In this document: positions 1 through 9,453 of the stretch, in pieces
Position numbering within the stretch: the first letter of the stretch is position 1
Layout: each line of letters starts with the position of its first letter
DNA from: Ilyonectria destructans
Lineage: Eukaryota > Ascomycota > Sordariomycetes > Hypocreales > Nectriaceae
Length of the DNA: 16,798 nucleotides
NCBI GenBank assembly: GCA_020740775.1
Contig: JAHEWK010000067.1
Span: 1-16,798 of the forward strand
Direction: 5' to 3'
Made by a program: the position numbers and the translations under genes
The notes under the pieces: generated by a model
Seen by the model: only the letters and a program-made list of their open reading frames with translations
The model's database searches: none
Told to the model about the DNA's origin: nothing

Positions 1-734
1 CGCGTATGTGGTCGGATTGATCTGAGGCTTATGTCTCCTAATAGGAAAGCATCTAATCGGATGCTCTATAGGGTCGGTCGCAGGAAATAATGGTGCAAGG
101 CATCGATGAGGCCTGCGGCAGCCCGTCAATTGGCGAAGTGGAAGACTGAGGTCGGACGAGGATCGTGACTGCGGTCAAAAATAGTCTCGTAAAAATCTCT
201 TAAAAATCAAGGGGAAAAAGTCTTCATTAACTCTGACAATAAGGTCGTCGAGACCTCTGTCTCTCTGACTGAAAAGAAAAGAGTCGTGCTATTCATATAA
301 CCCCTTATTGCCAGTTGAATAACTTTTCGCACGTGCGGCATCACATGATCAGGGAAATCCTTCCGCAGCCCGATTTCCTCCCCCTTTACATCAAGTGGAT
401 GTCACAGGTCTTTTTTGGTGCGGGGTCGCCCGCCGACCCCGCAGATTACCGCCGTGCCCTTGACATCACCCCCAAAAGTACGGATGTCAACTCCGCAACA
501 CCGTTGCGACCGAAATACTGGATATACGAGGTGAAAGCTATACCGTCCCGATAGCGCCTATTCCGGTGATCAAATGCACGTTCTTTCATATTGTGGAGTC
601 GCTTGGTTCAATTGTTATGGTGGTTTAAAATTTCACCCGCCTGCACCGGCCTAGCCCCAGGTCACACAAAAAACAAACATTTTGCACCAAGTCAGTCAAT
701 AAACCCCTGATTTTCGATCTACAGTAATACCTAA
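1..734. other. Intergenic stretch, no recognised gene
   Basis: No convincing coding region is visible on either strand. An open frame at 315-554 (plus, 79 codons) begins at a TTG, has no recognisable motif and is probably chance. A CACGTG box lies at 330-335. The stretch lies beyond the 3' end of the Crypton recombinase gene, so one end of that element should fall here or just outside. Cryptons lack terminal inverted repeats, and I cannot place the boundary by eye. Confidence 0.5.
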
Positions 735-3560
735 TTACAGACTTCTATACCAATTCCTGGCCTTCCTGTCGTTCCTAATGGATTTGAACACTTTGTCAAG
801 CGAATTAGATTTCCGTTCCGCATCCATTTGCTTCGCTACTACGTCCTCCGCGATATGCTCTGCTGCAGCCCGCCGAGTAACCTCGTCAATGATCATCTTT
901 CTAGTAGAGAAATACTGCTTTTCAGAGGATGGTCGCCAGTGGGTTCCCCAGTCGCGTTCAAGGCTATCCACAGAGGGCATTCCGCCTAGGCCGTAGCGCC
1001 ACAAACGTAGCAGATCCTGAACCGTCTTAACGGCTCGCGGGAGCTTATAGCTCGGGGGTTGAGATCTTTCTGCAACTGACTGACTGGCTTCCCCATTTCC
1101 CTGACCCTGCTTTGGCGCAGCCGCAGTTTGTGTGGGAGGAGTAGTATCAACGGGTCGGGCCAAGGGCGTGGGAGTAGTTTCCGGGGATACACGGCGCCTC
1201 TGCTGACGCGGTTCATGGCCGGCGTGCACCTCCCATTGCAAGGTAGCCTTAGACCTTCCAGGGGTCCACGTGACTGTAAAGGAACCGCCAGTCAGGTCGT
1301 CCATCTTGGTGGCTAGGATCTGACTAGCCGCCATCAGCTCAGTGTACCTCTGTTGAGCTAGTTGCTCAGCCGCCAACTGCTGGGCGGCTACGGTTCGAAG
1401 TTGAGCTGCGACTACCGGGACTGCTTTCTGAATGGCCGTGACGTGTGATACCTCCTGCGCACGTTTGCAAGCGTCCTTGATTTGGACCGCGAACGCTGCG
1501 AACTCCGAACAGCGAAAGACCGGCTCTTCGAAGATGGGGTGGAAAGGGTAGTGCTCGCGTAGGAAAACCGCGTCCTGCAGGACCACTTCTCGTAGCCACT
1601 CCAGTAGTTCCAGAAAAGCACCAGCAGCCATATTGGCTTCAACGCCGAGCTTCACGGCTTCCTCTGAACTAGGGTCATCGTGTGCTGCCTTCCACTTATC
1701 TAGTTCAGGCCAGACCAGAGCTAATAGGGAGGCAGGCGGTCGCACAGTAGCACGTGGCACAAAGTAGGTTCCTGACCACTCTGGGTCAAAGTCGGCCACT
1801 GCCCGCATAAACTCGAACGGTAGGGAGGTAAGGTAACAGCCAGTCATCTGATCCCCGTTATTCCACCTGCCCGCCCGGCGAATCTGTGAGCAGTTAGTTA
1901 GAGTAGGTGTAAAAGTAGATAGGATCGTGTAATAGGCAGGGGGTTGTGTAAAGCGTGGCCACTTTACTAGGGCTGAATATGCAATTTTGGCTGACTTTAG
2001 CCGAATTTGCAATTCCTCCATACAAATTTCCACAGTTCAGATATGCCCAGTGCTATACTGACATCCGCTATACCTAGTTGCACTACGTACCTGACCTTCG
2101 GCCACGCCTGCAATATCTGCATTCTGCGTGCCGGCTACCCGAGGCGCGTGGCTGACTTTGCTGACCTTGATACCTGCCTTCTCATAGAAGCGGGAGGTCC
2201 AGTCACGAGCAGTCTGATACGAGAGGGGAGCTATATAATAGTCAGGAAGTGTTGGGGACGGAGGGCGAAGTTACGCGGTGGCACAACACAACACTAACCT
2301 TTCGGCTCCTTCGCTGACCGCCGCAGGACCTTTATCCCGTACCAGTCTTCGCTTTTTCCAAAGACTGGAAATTTCTCAGCCTTTTCCGCCTGCCAACGCC
2401 AGAAGAAGAAGAATGCTAATGCGCCGATAAGACAGGATCTCGGATCTCGGTGGCGGAGGGCAGCGCCGTATTCCATCCGCCCGTGTTGGTTCGTCTTCCC
2501 GCCGTTCATCACAACGATCAGTGCCTTCGTAGTAAATCCTTCAGTTTTGAGACCTTCGTTTGGAAGGCCGAGGCAAAAGCAGTCCGCCAGTTCCATCGGG
2601 AGCCGGTTACTCGACCGTAGCAACATGTGATTCCCGAACAGAAAGTCGACCTGGGTCCGTAAGGCGCTGCCGATAGATATCCGATCTCGTTCAGCCCAGG
2701 CTACGGCGGTGTGGTCTGGTATCTGCGCCGGCGAGTATACATCTCTTAAGGTCCCCACGCCTCTATCGGTATACTCTTTTCGCTTCTTAGACCACGTAGT
2801 GGCTAGGATACTGCGCTTGAGAGCTTTCAACGCCACGCCTTGTGGCCGCGGCGCAGGGTTGATCCCCCTAGTTTTCTGCTCATCGTAGAGCTTTTGGATC
2901 GCTGAGACGTACCCACGTACAGAATTATACTGCAGTTTAAGCTGGGACTCGAATATTTCGAAGTCAGAGTCAGAGCTACTGCTACTACTACCATCCTTAC
3001 CACCAACATAGATGGTGTCCCCTAAAATAGATGTGAATGAGCTGGGGTCCCGAGGGCCAGACTGCTCCACGGCAGCAACTGCTTAGCTTACCTGGTGCAT
3101 ATTTCCGTCGTTTCGCAGCCTTTTTCGCTTCCTGTTCCTCGAGGTGATGTTTCCTTTCATGTGCGGCCCTCTTTCCCTTCCTTGGAGCCCGGGATACTAC
3201 AGCCTCTTTCATAAAGAGCAGTAGTTTGCCTTCATCGACGAGATCTCCGGGCAGCTGTTGACCAGATGGAATCGGGTCCTGTGGAGGCCATCCTGCAGGT
3301 ATAGCAGGCCAGTTTTGCTTACACCAGCCCTGCTTATCGTTACTAGGAAAATCCAAGGTAAAATAGAGCCTCCTCTGTGTATATAGGTGTTGCAGATGCA
3401 TCTGCATCTATCTGCATGTACTAACCTGCCATTCCTTCTGCTTAGGCTTGTAATTCCTCAACGTATTCGGCGGCGTGGTACTTTCTAGATCCAGTAGGTA
3501 GTGCTCGATAGCCGCCCTAACCCTGGGATCCTTAATTGCGTTCGAATCCGTAGATTCCAT
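735..3560 (-). CDS. Crypton-type tyrosine recombinase (transposase), five exons, apparently intact
   Basis: Five exons on the minus strand, 3560-3426, 3329-3092, 3021-2299, 2230-2091 and 1883-735, join in phase into about 794 aa. Introns are 96, 70, 68 and 207 bp with GT-AG ends; the last has a CTAACTAAC branch region. The start is the first in-frame ATG. Residues 31-45 carry TLRNYKPKQKEWQ, then GWCKQNW, like the N-terminal SAM-like part of fungal Cryptons. The Ndc10-like catalytic region has Arg260 (LLRSSNRL), Lys300 (GGKTNQHGR), His393 and Arg396 (SHAPR), then IRRAGRWN and Tyr429 (MTGCYLTSLP), which together give the tyrosine-recombinase R-K-HxxR-W-Y set. Residues about 569-607 are Gln/Ala-rich and probably a coiled coil. 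Residues about 699-760 resemble GCR1_C (LLRLWRYGLGG, WGTHW, STRKMII). Cryptons move as double-stranded DNA through a covalent phosphotyrosine intermediate. An alternative acceptor (exon 2 from 3374) would add 15 residues. It is not a DUF3435 Starship captain by motif. Confidence 0.9.
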
Positions 3561-3710
3561 TGCGTTGTGGTGGCGGGTTATGGTTGGTCGGTGATGGGGA
3601 TAATTGATGCTCCTGCCAAAATGATGGTGATCTGTCCAAAAATGAAGGCCCTGCACCGCCTTTGGTGGCCACGGACCCTCAATTTCGGCCTGAAACGCCG
3701 GTCATCCGAG

Positions 3711-3764
3711 CGAATCCCTATTGAATTCTGAAGGACCGGGCCTTCAGATTTGAACAGGGATTCG
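3711..3764. repeat. 54-bp near-perfect palindrome upstream of the Crypton gene
   Basis: The left arm 3711-3737 and the right arm 3738-3764 pair as an inverted repeat of 27 bp with four mismatches and essentially no loop. The arms begin CGAATCCCT. It lies about 150-204 bp upstream of the recombinase ATG. It could be a recombinase binding or crossover site, an operator-like element, or an unrelated insertion. No further extension of the palindrome outward is seen. Confidence 0.85.
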
Positions 3765-4516
3765 TATGGGGGCCGTGCGGTCATTCGGCGACCGGACGAC
3801 CCGTCGTCGGGCGCGAAGACCTGTGACACCATTAGTTATCTGCGAGTAGTGGCTGCAGCCCTTCGCCTTAACTGGTGATGACCCTCGCCGAGCAGCTCAT
3901 CTCGATGAGTGTGAGCAACGGCAGACTCGGTCATGGCGCATCGCCCAAAGCACTGCCATCTCCCTACTAGCGTGCTGTGTATCTCCAAGGGACAGTCTCC
4001 CGACCAATTGTCACTTTCAACACAGTCCCAGCCGTCCTTTTTTCTTTTTCTCCTTTTTCTTTCTTCGATCGCCTCGTCTCATGCTAGACGTGGGCGTTCG
4101 GATGTTTCATACATTTCCGGACCTAAATCAAGGGTATTTAATCGTCGAGTCTCCAGAATGGGTAGTGGCCTCTCCCTTACACAACCATTCTCTTGTCCTA
4201 GAGTAAATCTATCAACTGAGGGCCACTTTGCTACTGCTGTTCCTGTCGAACAGTAGACAGCCCCGCAGGAAGTCGGCATTTGTGACGTTACGACGTCTTT
4301 TGTGACCCTCGTCGCCATCCTCTCAATTTCTTGCTTTCCTACTTATCTCCACCGGCTCGATCCACGCAGCGCACACTGGTGGCTTGCCTGTTAACTTTGG
4401 AAACTCTGGGACACCCGACGTCAGATGCCCAACTTATTGGAAACGTCATCTTCGTTTTCTTGTAAACTGCAGCAGAGTAGATCGACCCTCAATCTAGCGC
4501 TGAGGACTTCTGAGGG

Positions 4517-4537
4517 CCAATCAATCCCCTCCCCCCG
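4517..4537 (+). promoter_or_regulatory. CCAAT box with adjacent C-rich run, putative promoter element
   Basis: CCAAT at 4517-4521 is followed by a run rich in C, about 230 bp upstream of the ATG at 4753. A CCAAT box at this distance is compatible with binding by the fungal HAP/CBC complex. Five-base motifs occur often by chance, so this is suggestive only. Confidence 0.3.
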
Positions 4538-4752
4538 GGCTCTCTTGGCCCCTTTTGTTGTGCTGGTCTTATTTCTGTGCTCCTACTCACGGCCTTCAAC
4601 CATCGTCAACATCGATCTCACTTACAGCGGTGGATGGCGAACAATGCCCATTGTGTTGCTCTACCCATCAGCGAATCGGAACCAGTTGACGAACCCGTGA
4701 ACCCACTCGCTTTCTTCCGACACAATCACCTGTATACCTTAACCAAGCGAAG

Positions 4753-5310
4753 ATGGACAGATATTATCCTCTTCCCATCTCCGGTCCTCACCACCACAAT
4801 CCCGCCGCGGTTGACCCGGTGGACAGAGCAGCACGTTCGTCCGTTCAGACTCCTGCCCCGACACACCCGATTGTACCTCAGCGCAACGGCAGCGGCACCG
4901 TCGTGCACGAAAAAGAATGCACCAGCGCATCTGTCGAAACCATAGGTGGACCCGACGACGTACAGGCCATGAGCCCACGGAGGACAAGCGAGGATATTGA
5001 GATGTTGAGCCATGAAGTGCGTGCCGAATTGAGCAGGTAGGCGAGGCTTACGTACTCTACCACGAAATTTTTATGCGTCTAAATAGTGGTTATTACATTA
5101 ATAGGAATGGCTGGCTAACGTATTTGGCTGCTGCGAATTAGGCATGCAAGGGCGTTGCGGGAGTCGCTACACCTCATTCTTTATCGCGTTGAGGCCGTCA
5201 AGGCACAGCATGACAAGCTGGATAGCAACAACAAGCTAATGCAGACATGTATTAGGGTTTTGATGAGTTCGAGCAAGTTCACGGCTTCGGACAGTCGCGA
5301 GAAAAACTGA
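4753..5310 (+). CDS. SCOC/Slo1-like short coiled-coil protein, two exons
   Basis: Exons 4753-5036 and 5142-5310 join in phase (AG|G gives Arg95) to give 150 aa. The 105-bp intron has donor GTAGGC, a CTAAC branch site and acceptor TTAG. The ATG has A at -3. Residues 1-75 are low-complexity and His/Pro/Ser-rich, so probably disordered. From RRTSEDIEMLSHEVRAELSR onward the protein is a predicted coiled coil (about 77-136), with RVEAVKAQHDKLDSNNKL matching fungal members of the short coiled-coil family (DUF2205/PF10224). Relatives, human SCOC and yeast Slo1, bind Arl-type GTPases at the Golgi; the same role here is inferred. The normally conserved block after the NNK motif, which I recall as LQKYIGDLM, reads MQTCIRVLM, so this copy is diverged. 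It stands alone, with an unrelated transposase relic downstream. Confidence 0.86.
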
Positions 5311-5644
5311 ATCCTGTCGTGGAACAGTCGGCTCGTCTTGCTAACCTTGTCGTGGCCGCCTAAACAACGCTCCCACCAGAACCACGGGTAAAGATGTTTA
5401 TTGCAAGCTCGATTGTCGTTTTCACACTTCATGCAAGACGGCATGCTAAAGTCTATCGATCTGCTCTCTTCCAGATTCCACACCCTGCGTAGAGCGAATA
5501 GGCAGGAGGCCTAAAGATGGACGGCCGGTTTGAAGGAAGGACGGAACAAGGCTGTGTATAAGAGGTTTCTTTTGTTTTCCCATGCCTTGTCAGCTGCCTT
5601 TTTCCTTTTTTAAATTTTTAATTAGTGTTACTTCGGATGACCAT
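5311..5644. other. 3' flank of the SCOC-like gene, no further gene
   Basis: This is probably the 3' untranslated region and spacer. It ends in an A/T-rich stretch with runs of T at about 5578-5630. A minus-strand open frame reaching into it from the gene (5181-5483) shows no domain and shadows the coiled-coil exon. Confidence 0.5.
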
Positions 5645-6661
5645 CTATCCCTGTGGAGATAGATTAATTCGGACGCCTATCCTAGCAGAGAAGACAATAA
5701 CACTGACAACTTGAACCCGGAATGAAGACTCGAAATTGCCTCTAGCTTTCAACACACTCCAACGAGGATCAAGGTCACGATCTCGATATTGCTGTACCCA
5801 GAGATCACGGACCATCTTCTCTGCCTCAGCTGCCCACTCATTGCCTCTCTTCTTGGCGGCTCGAGCTTCAGAGGGTGAGAGGCCGTGAGTAGGCTGATCC
5901 TTGAGGGCACCAAGAAGGTATCCAAGACCAAGGCCGGGGTGAAGGACTATGGCAGCGTAGTATATCGGTGACTCAGTGATCTTGGCCCAATATGAGTCAA
6001 GCTTGTCCCAAGCGGCATTGACACAGCTCTGATAGTAACTCGGCTCCGGGCGGCCTTGTGCCTCAATTTTGGCATCTTCAAGCTCGTGAAGAAGGTCCTC
6101 AAATGATGAGAAGACTCCCCAGATACCGCTGAACCGGCTTTTCTTGCCTCCACGACGAACTCGGAGCTGGTTGTCGCTTTCCAGCTTCTTGACCTGCTTC
6201 TCAAAGTGCCTTGATATATCATAGAACCACCGGATTGCATTCCAGTCATCCTTATCAAGAAGGTTCTCATCATCAATGCATGATGGCTTCTTGCCCGATA
6301 GATAGAGGCCTGCAAGAGGACCCCTCTGACGCTAAGAATGAGATCGCCCGGGTGCAAACTGTGAAGCCGCCTCACCAACAAGTTCCTCAATGTATAGCTG
6401 TAGATCAACAGCCCGCTGCATCATGTAGAACTGGGAGAGCCACCAGGTAGCATTATCAACGACCACATCAAGGATCCTAGGGCAGCCTGCCTTATACCGT
6501 ACTGTTTGGACTTTGAGATTTTGCCCACTATCCTCGTTGGAAATTACATGTGCCGCAAGATTCCCATCACGTAGGAGCATTTGAGACATATTTATCACGT
6601 GTGACCCGTTCGAAGGAGAACACGGCGTCGTTACCACCTTGCATGGGGCAGAAGACCGCCT
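5645..6661 (-). pseudogene. hAT-superfamily transposase relic, truncated and carrying an in-frame stop
   Basis: One minus-strand frame is open from 6661 to the TAG at 6334-6332, then continues in the same frame to a TAG at 5647-5645. Before the internal stop lies VVVDNATWWLSQFYMMQRAV, matching the hAT block usually read as DN-TRWLSQ-YM--RA. The expected Arg is Trp here. After it come DDWNAIRWFYDISRHFEKQV, ESPIYYAAIVLHPGLGLGY and DLDPRWSVLKARG, all typical of fungal hAT cores. The N-terminal BED zinc finger and the C-terminal hATC dimerisation domain are not found, and homology fades below about 5700. An intron over the internal stop was tested (donor GTGAGG, acceptor TTAG, 44 bp) but it breaks the frame. 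The product would be inactive. Confidence 0.8.
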
Positions 6662-7470
6662 TTAAGATGGGTACATAAACCGAAATCCGTAAGTATGCAT
6701 TGAACATTCGCAAGGAAGCTTGGGTTCCAACTCCGCAGAAGAAGCAATATGTTGCGATTCGGTCTCACTTAGCGTCGGTGTGCAACCTAACAATCACGCT
6801 TCGTCAGAAGAAAAACGGCGCCGAGACATTCCGGCTGCCTTCATCATTGATTGGTGGGTGGTGGTCCTTGGCTTCAAGAAGGTTGGGTCCGATGGAAAAA
6901 TCCGATGGAAGATGCCGATGGAAAATTCCACCGAGGTCAAATTGACTGTTTGTTGAATCCGTTGCAGACTAGATATAAATTGCAGGCATTACTAGCTTAC
7001 GAAGCCTGGCCATAGTGTTATAGTTACTCGTAATTGGTCTCTACATATATTTGCCATTGCGCCACTAAAAAATGGGAATGCGCCTGCGCTCCTGCTTGCG
7101 AATTGCCGAGGGAAAAGATCATTTCTCCTCGTCGCATATAAGCAGCCATGGACGCCAGCCATGCAGTTGGGGTCAGATTAGCGGTCCTGACTAGTGCGCC
7201 ATGACAATTATAGCTTGCAGTAAGAAGCACCGGCCACAGTAGGCGACACCTGATGGCTGCGAAAAAGATGATCGACTGGTGGCATGTCGCGACAAGTAGG
7301 TTTTCGGGCGCTGTGGCATCTGCCATGCTAATAGGGTAACTCCAACACTATGGTAACTTTCGGCCCGTTCCCTCTCTTGTTTATCTATCAGTACGTATGC
7401 GCTCAGTTCCACGATTCCAGCAACGTTTGTCCCTAACACAGAATACCAGGCAGGAGAAATACCCGGCTGC
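6662..7470. other. Intergenic stretch upstream of the hAT relic
   Basis: No recognisable gene. At about 6889-6934 a short degenerate tandem repeat has three copies of a unit like CCGATGGAA. Open frames at 6700-6956 (plus) and 7024-7326 (minus) have no family resemblance that I can see. The hAT N-terminal region would be expected here, but no BED-finger pattern was found. Confidence 0.4.
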
Positions 7471-7600
7471 CATGTTAGTAATAAATTAGTAAAATAAGAA
7501 AAGAAGTAGAAGACTTATACTATATTTATAAAGAAGATAGAACAAAAAACTAAAAAATTAATAAAATCTACTAATAAATTAACTAGCAGCATAGAAGTAC
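7471..7600. other. Short AT-rich block
   Basis: About 130 bp composed mostly of A and T, on the plus strand mainly A runs with TTAGTA/AATAAA-like words, with sharp edges against sequence of ordinary composition. It could be a remnant of an AT-rich or repeat-induced-mutated insertion, or a replication or matrix-type element. No open frame of interest lies in it. Confidence 0.6.
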
Positions 7601-8690
7601 GGTCCCACGTCAGCCTCATTGCTTGTGCGTTGTTTCTGTTTTTCGGACATGCTGATCGGTGCTCGCTGACTTGGCAGATCACCCAATGGCTGCTACTGTC
7701 AGTGGTGCTTGTTCTTATTGTGGCCCGGCTGCATAACGAAAGTTGATGGCCCAGGATTCTCGTTAGTGCTTGAAACACTGTCTTCTCGCCACAGTTCGTC
7801 CCTCACCCGGGACCAAGCCGGCACCCAGCGGCGGAACGGACAGTAGCGCAAACCCAAACTTCACCCTGCACGGGCAGCTTCGCCGGGGCGATGTACCGGC
7901 CTTCCGCAAGCCACAAAATGGCACCCAAAATGCATCATGTACTAGAGCGTCGATCACAACCTAATTCCCCGCACCGGGCCCTCCGGCAATGCGAACGGAA
8001 CAGCGCCACCTGACTCAAAATCAATCCGCGCCCCTTTCTACTTTTGTCCTCTGAATGCTTCATCCGTATGAAGCGACCGTGACCCATGATATTACGACTC
8101 ATGGACTCACCCGCAAGGTTTTCGTCTCCCAAGCGCTAAGAGCAGCAGATGTCACGCTTGCATGGCGTCTGGATATCAGCGGCCCGTGGTGTTAGGATTG
8201 GTATCTGCCACTTTCACATGGCTTCCGCCGTCAACGATGCACTTGTGCCCCAACGGTGCACAGGCCAGGAGTGGACAGGCCAGGATTGGACAGGGTCCCT
8301 TCAGCCACAGGAAAGACTAACACCTTGCATGATAATAATTCGTGTCAGTGGCTATTCTAGCAAATGACTCGCGCAACGCCTGTCTACCTGTTGTGCCGGT
8401 GGCATCTCGTGCTTGACGTAATAGACGCTTGCCAAGACATTGATTCTTTCGCGCCGCGGAAATCTAGAAATACACCGAAACCCTGGCGCTCATCGCTCTC
8501 ACCGAGAGCGATAGTCGGCGTTTTGCTTATTCTTAATTTTCTTCTCGACGACGGGGCCTACCAGGCTGGAGATTGCACATTAGGTGCTGAATTGCACAGA
8601 GGAGGGACCCGACGAGATGTTATCCTAACTTGAAGGTATAGTCAGATCTACAGTACTAGGAATCGCATTCAATCTCGCGATATTCAACCA
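7601..8690. other. Intergenic stretch with a short tandem repeat
   Basis: No gene is recognised. A short tandem repeat at about 8259-8296 has a unit near GGACAGGCCAGGAT, about 2.5 copies. Overlapping open frames on both strands at 7763-7964 are GC-rich and featureless and do not look coding. Confidence 0.4.
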
Positions 8691-8702
8691 CTCAAGCCTC
8701 CA

Positions 8703-8899
8703 ACCGGGGGTTCTGACAGGGGCCTATTAAAGTCACGATTTTCTAACCCCCCTCCGAGGGGCTCTAAAATTTAGTGACTGAAGGCCCGTGAGATGCTGGA
8801 ACACAGCGACTGACGCGCTATAATCTAGTGGTCTTGCTAATAATCTATCACTATTGCTCAGTGAATCTTCAGAAGTCCGTGACTTTTCAAACCCCCGGT
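8703..8899. repeat. Possible miniature inverted-repeat element, degenerate
   Basis: ACCGGGGGTT at 8703-8712 and AAAGTCAC at 8729-8736 recur in inverted order as GTGACTTT at 8879-8886 and AACCCCCGGT at 8890-8899. The left arm carries a 16-bp spacer where the right has 3 bp. The result is a roughly 200-bp fold-back unit. Inside the left arm lies a second small hairpin (CCCTCCGAGGGG). At about 8893-8918 a 12-bp unit (CCCGGTCGGAAC) occurs twice in tandem. It may be a decayed DNA-transposon MITE. No target duplication is identifiable. Confidence 0.4.
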
Positions 8900-8918
8900 C
8901 GGAACCCCGGTCGGAACC

Positions 8919-9453
8919 TGCCCCAGTGCCTAGTATGTTGATCACTTGCCCCGGTTACGCCACACTTCCCTCCCGAAGTTTACCAGAAATACAAGTTAGC
9001 TTTAGCGTGGCGCCAAACGCTACACCACTCCACAAGCAACGTCCGTGCCGAGTCCAGACCAGTCTTCGGCAACGCCGTGCTCTCTGAAAGCTTTCCTGAA
9101 GCTCTTGAAGCTCTTGAAGCTTTCTAACCGGAGTCGCCTTCAGGTACTGAAGCCTCCTGGGCTGTTAATGGTGGGCAATTTCAGGCAGGGGGGAGGAAGG
9201 CTTGAATTCCAGCCAATCTATGCAGTGGCCGGGGATGCTTGCGGGCGCCACGACGTACTCAAGTCAGTGCTTTGTTACGTAGTCGATCCGTACGAGGGCT
9301 GGACTTCAGCTCCTGTGGCTTAAGCTATTGACTGGCGGCTGATGATACATGGGCAAGGATATCTATCTTGATCACTATCGTCCTTCATTTAAATTGTGAT
9401 GCCTCTTCTGAATGGAACCAGAGTCTAGCTAAAGTTATGATCATTCCAAGTTG
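8919..9453. other. Upstream region of the seven-helix membrane protein gene
   Basis: A short tandem repeat of a GAAGCTCTT unit (three copies) lies at about 9098-9123. An open frame at 9045-9323 spans it and shows no domain. The last 100-150 bp before 9454 presumably contain the promoter of the membrane-protein gene, but no clear motif stands out. Confidence 0.4.

Larger units (their letters stand above)
3561..4752. other. Intergenic region between the divergent Crypton and SCOC-like genes
   Basis: This region should hold the promoters of both flanking genes and the 5' end of the Crypton. Besides the palindrome at 3711-3764 it holds a strong pyrimidine tract at about 4035-4070 and a CCAAT box at 4517-4521 followed by a C-rich run to about 4537. 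Both are usual in fungal promoters and probably serve the gene starting at 4753. Open frames at 3933-4256 and 4425-4700 show no domain and look like chance. Confidence 0.5.

Noticed and set aside
735..2033. Reading the 432-codon minus-strand frame as a stand-alone gene
   Set aside because: Its first 50 codons lie in an intron with a clear branch site and acceptor. The domain only becomes complete when joined to the upstream exons carrying the other catalytic residues.
3540..3549. tRNA-like B-box (GTTCGAATCC)
   Set aside because: No matching A-box, acceptor stem or anticodon arm can be folded at the right distance. The motif falls inside the first Crypton exon.
735..3560. Starship captain (DUF3435) and hence a giant cargo-carrying element
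   Set aside because: The motifs fit Crypton/Ndc10-type recombinases with a GCR1_C-like tail. The neighbouring genes show no cargo pattern, and no boundary of a large element is visible.
6211..6450. Plus-strand frame opposite the hAT relic
   Set aside because: It is a shadow of the transposase reading frame, with no domain of its own.
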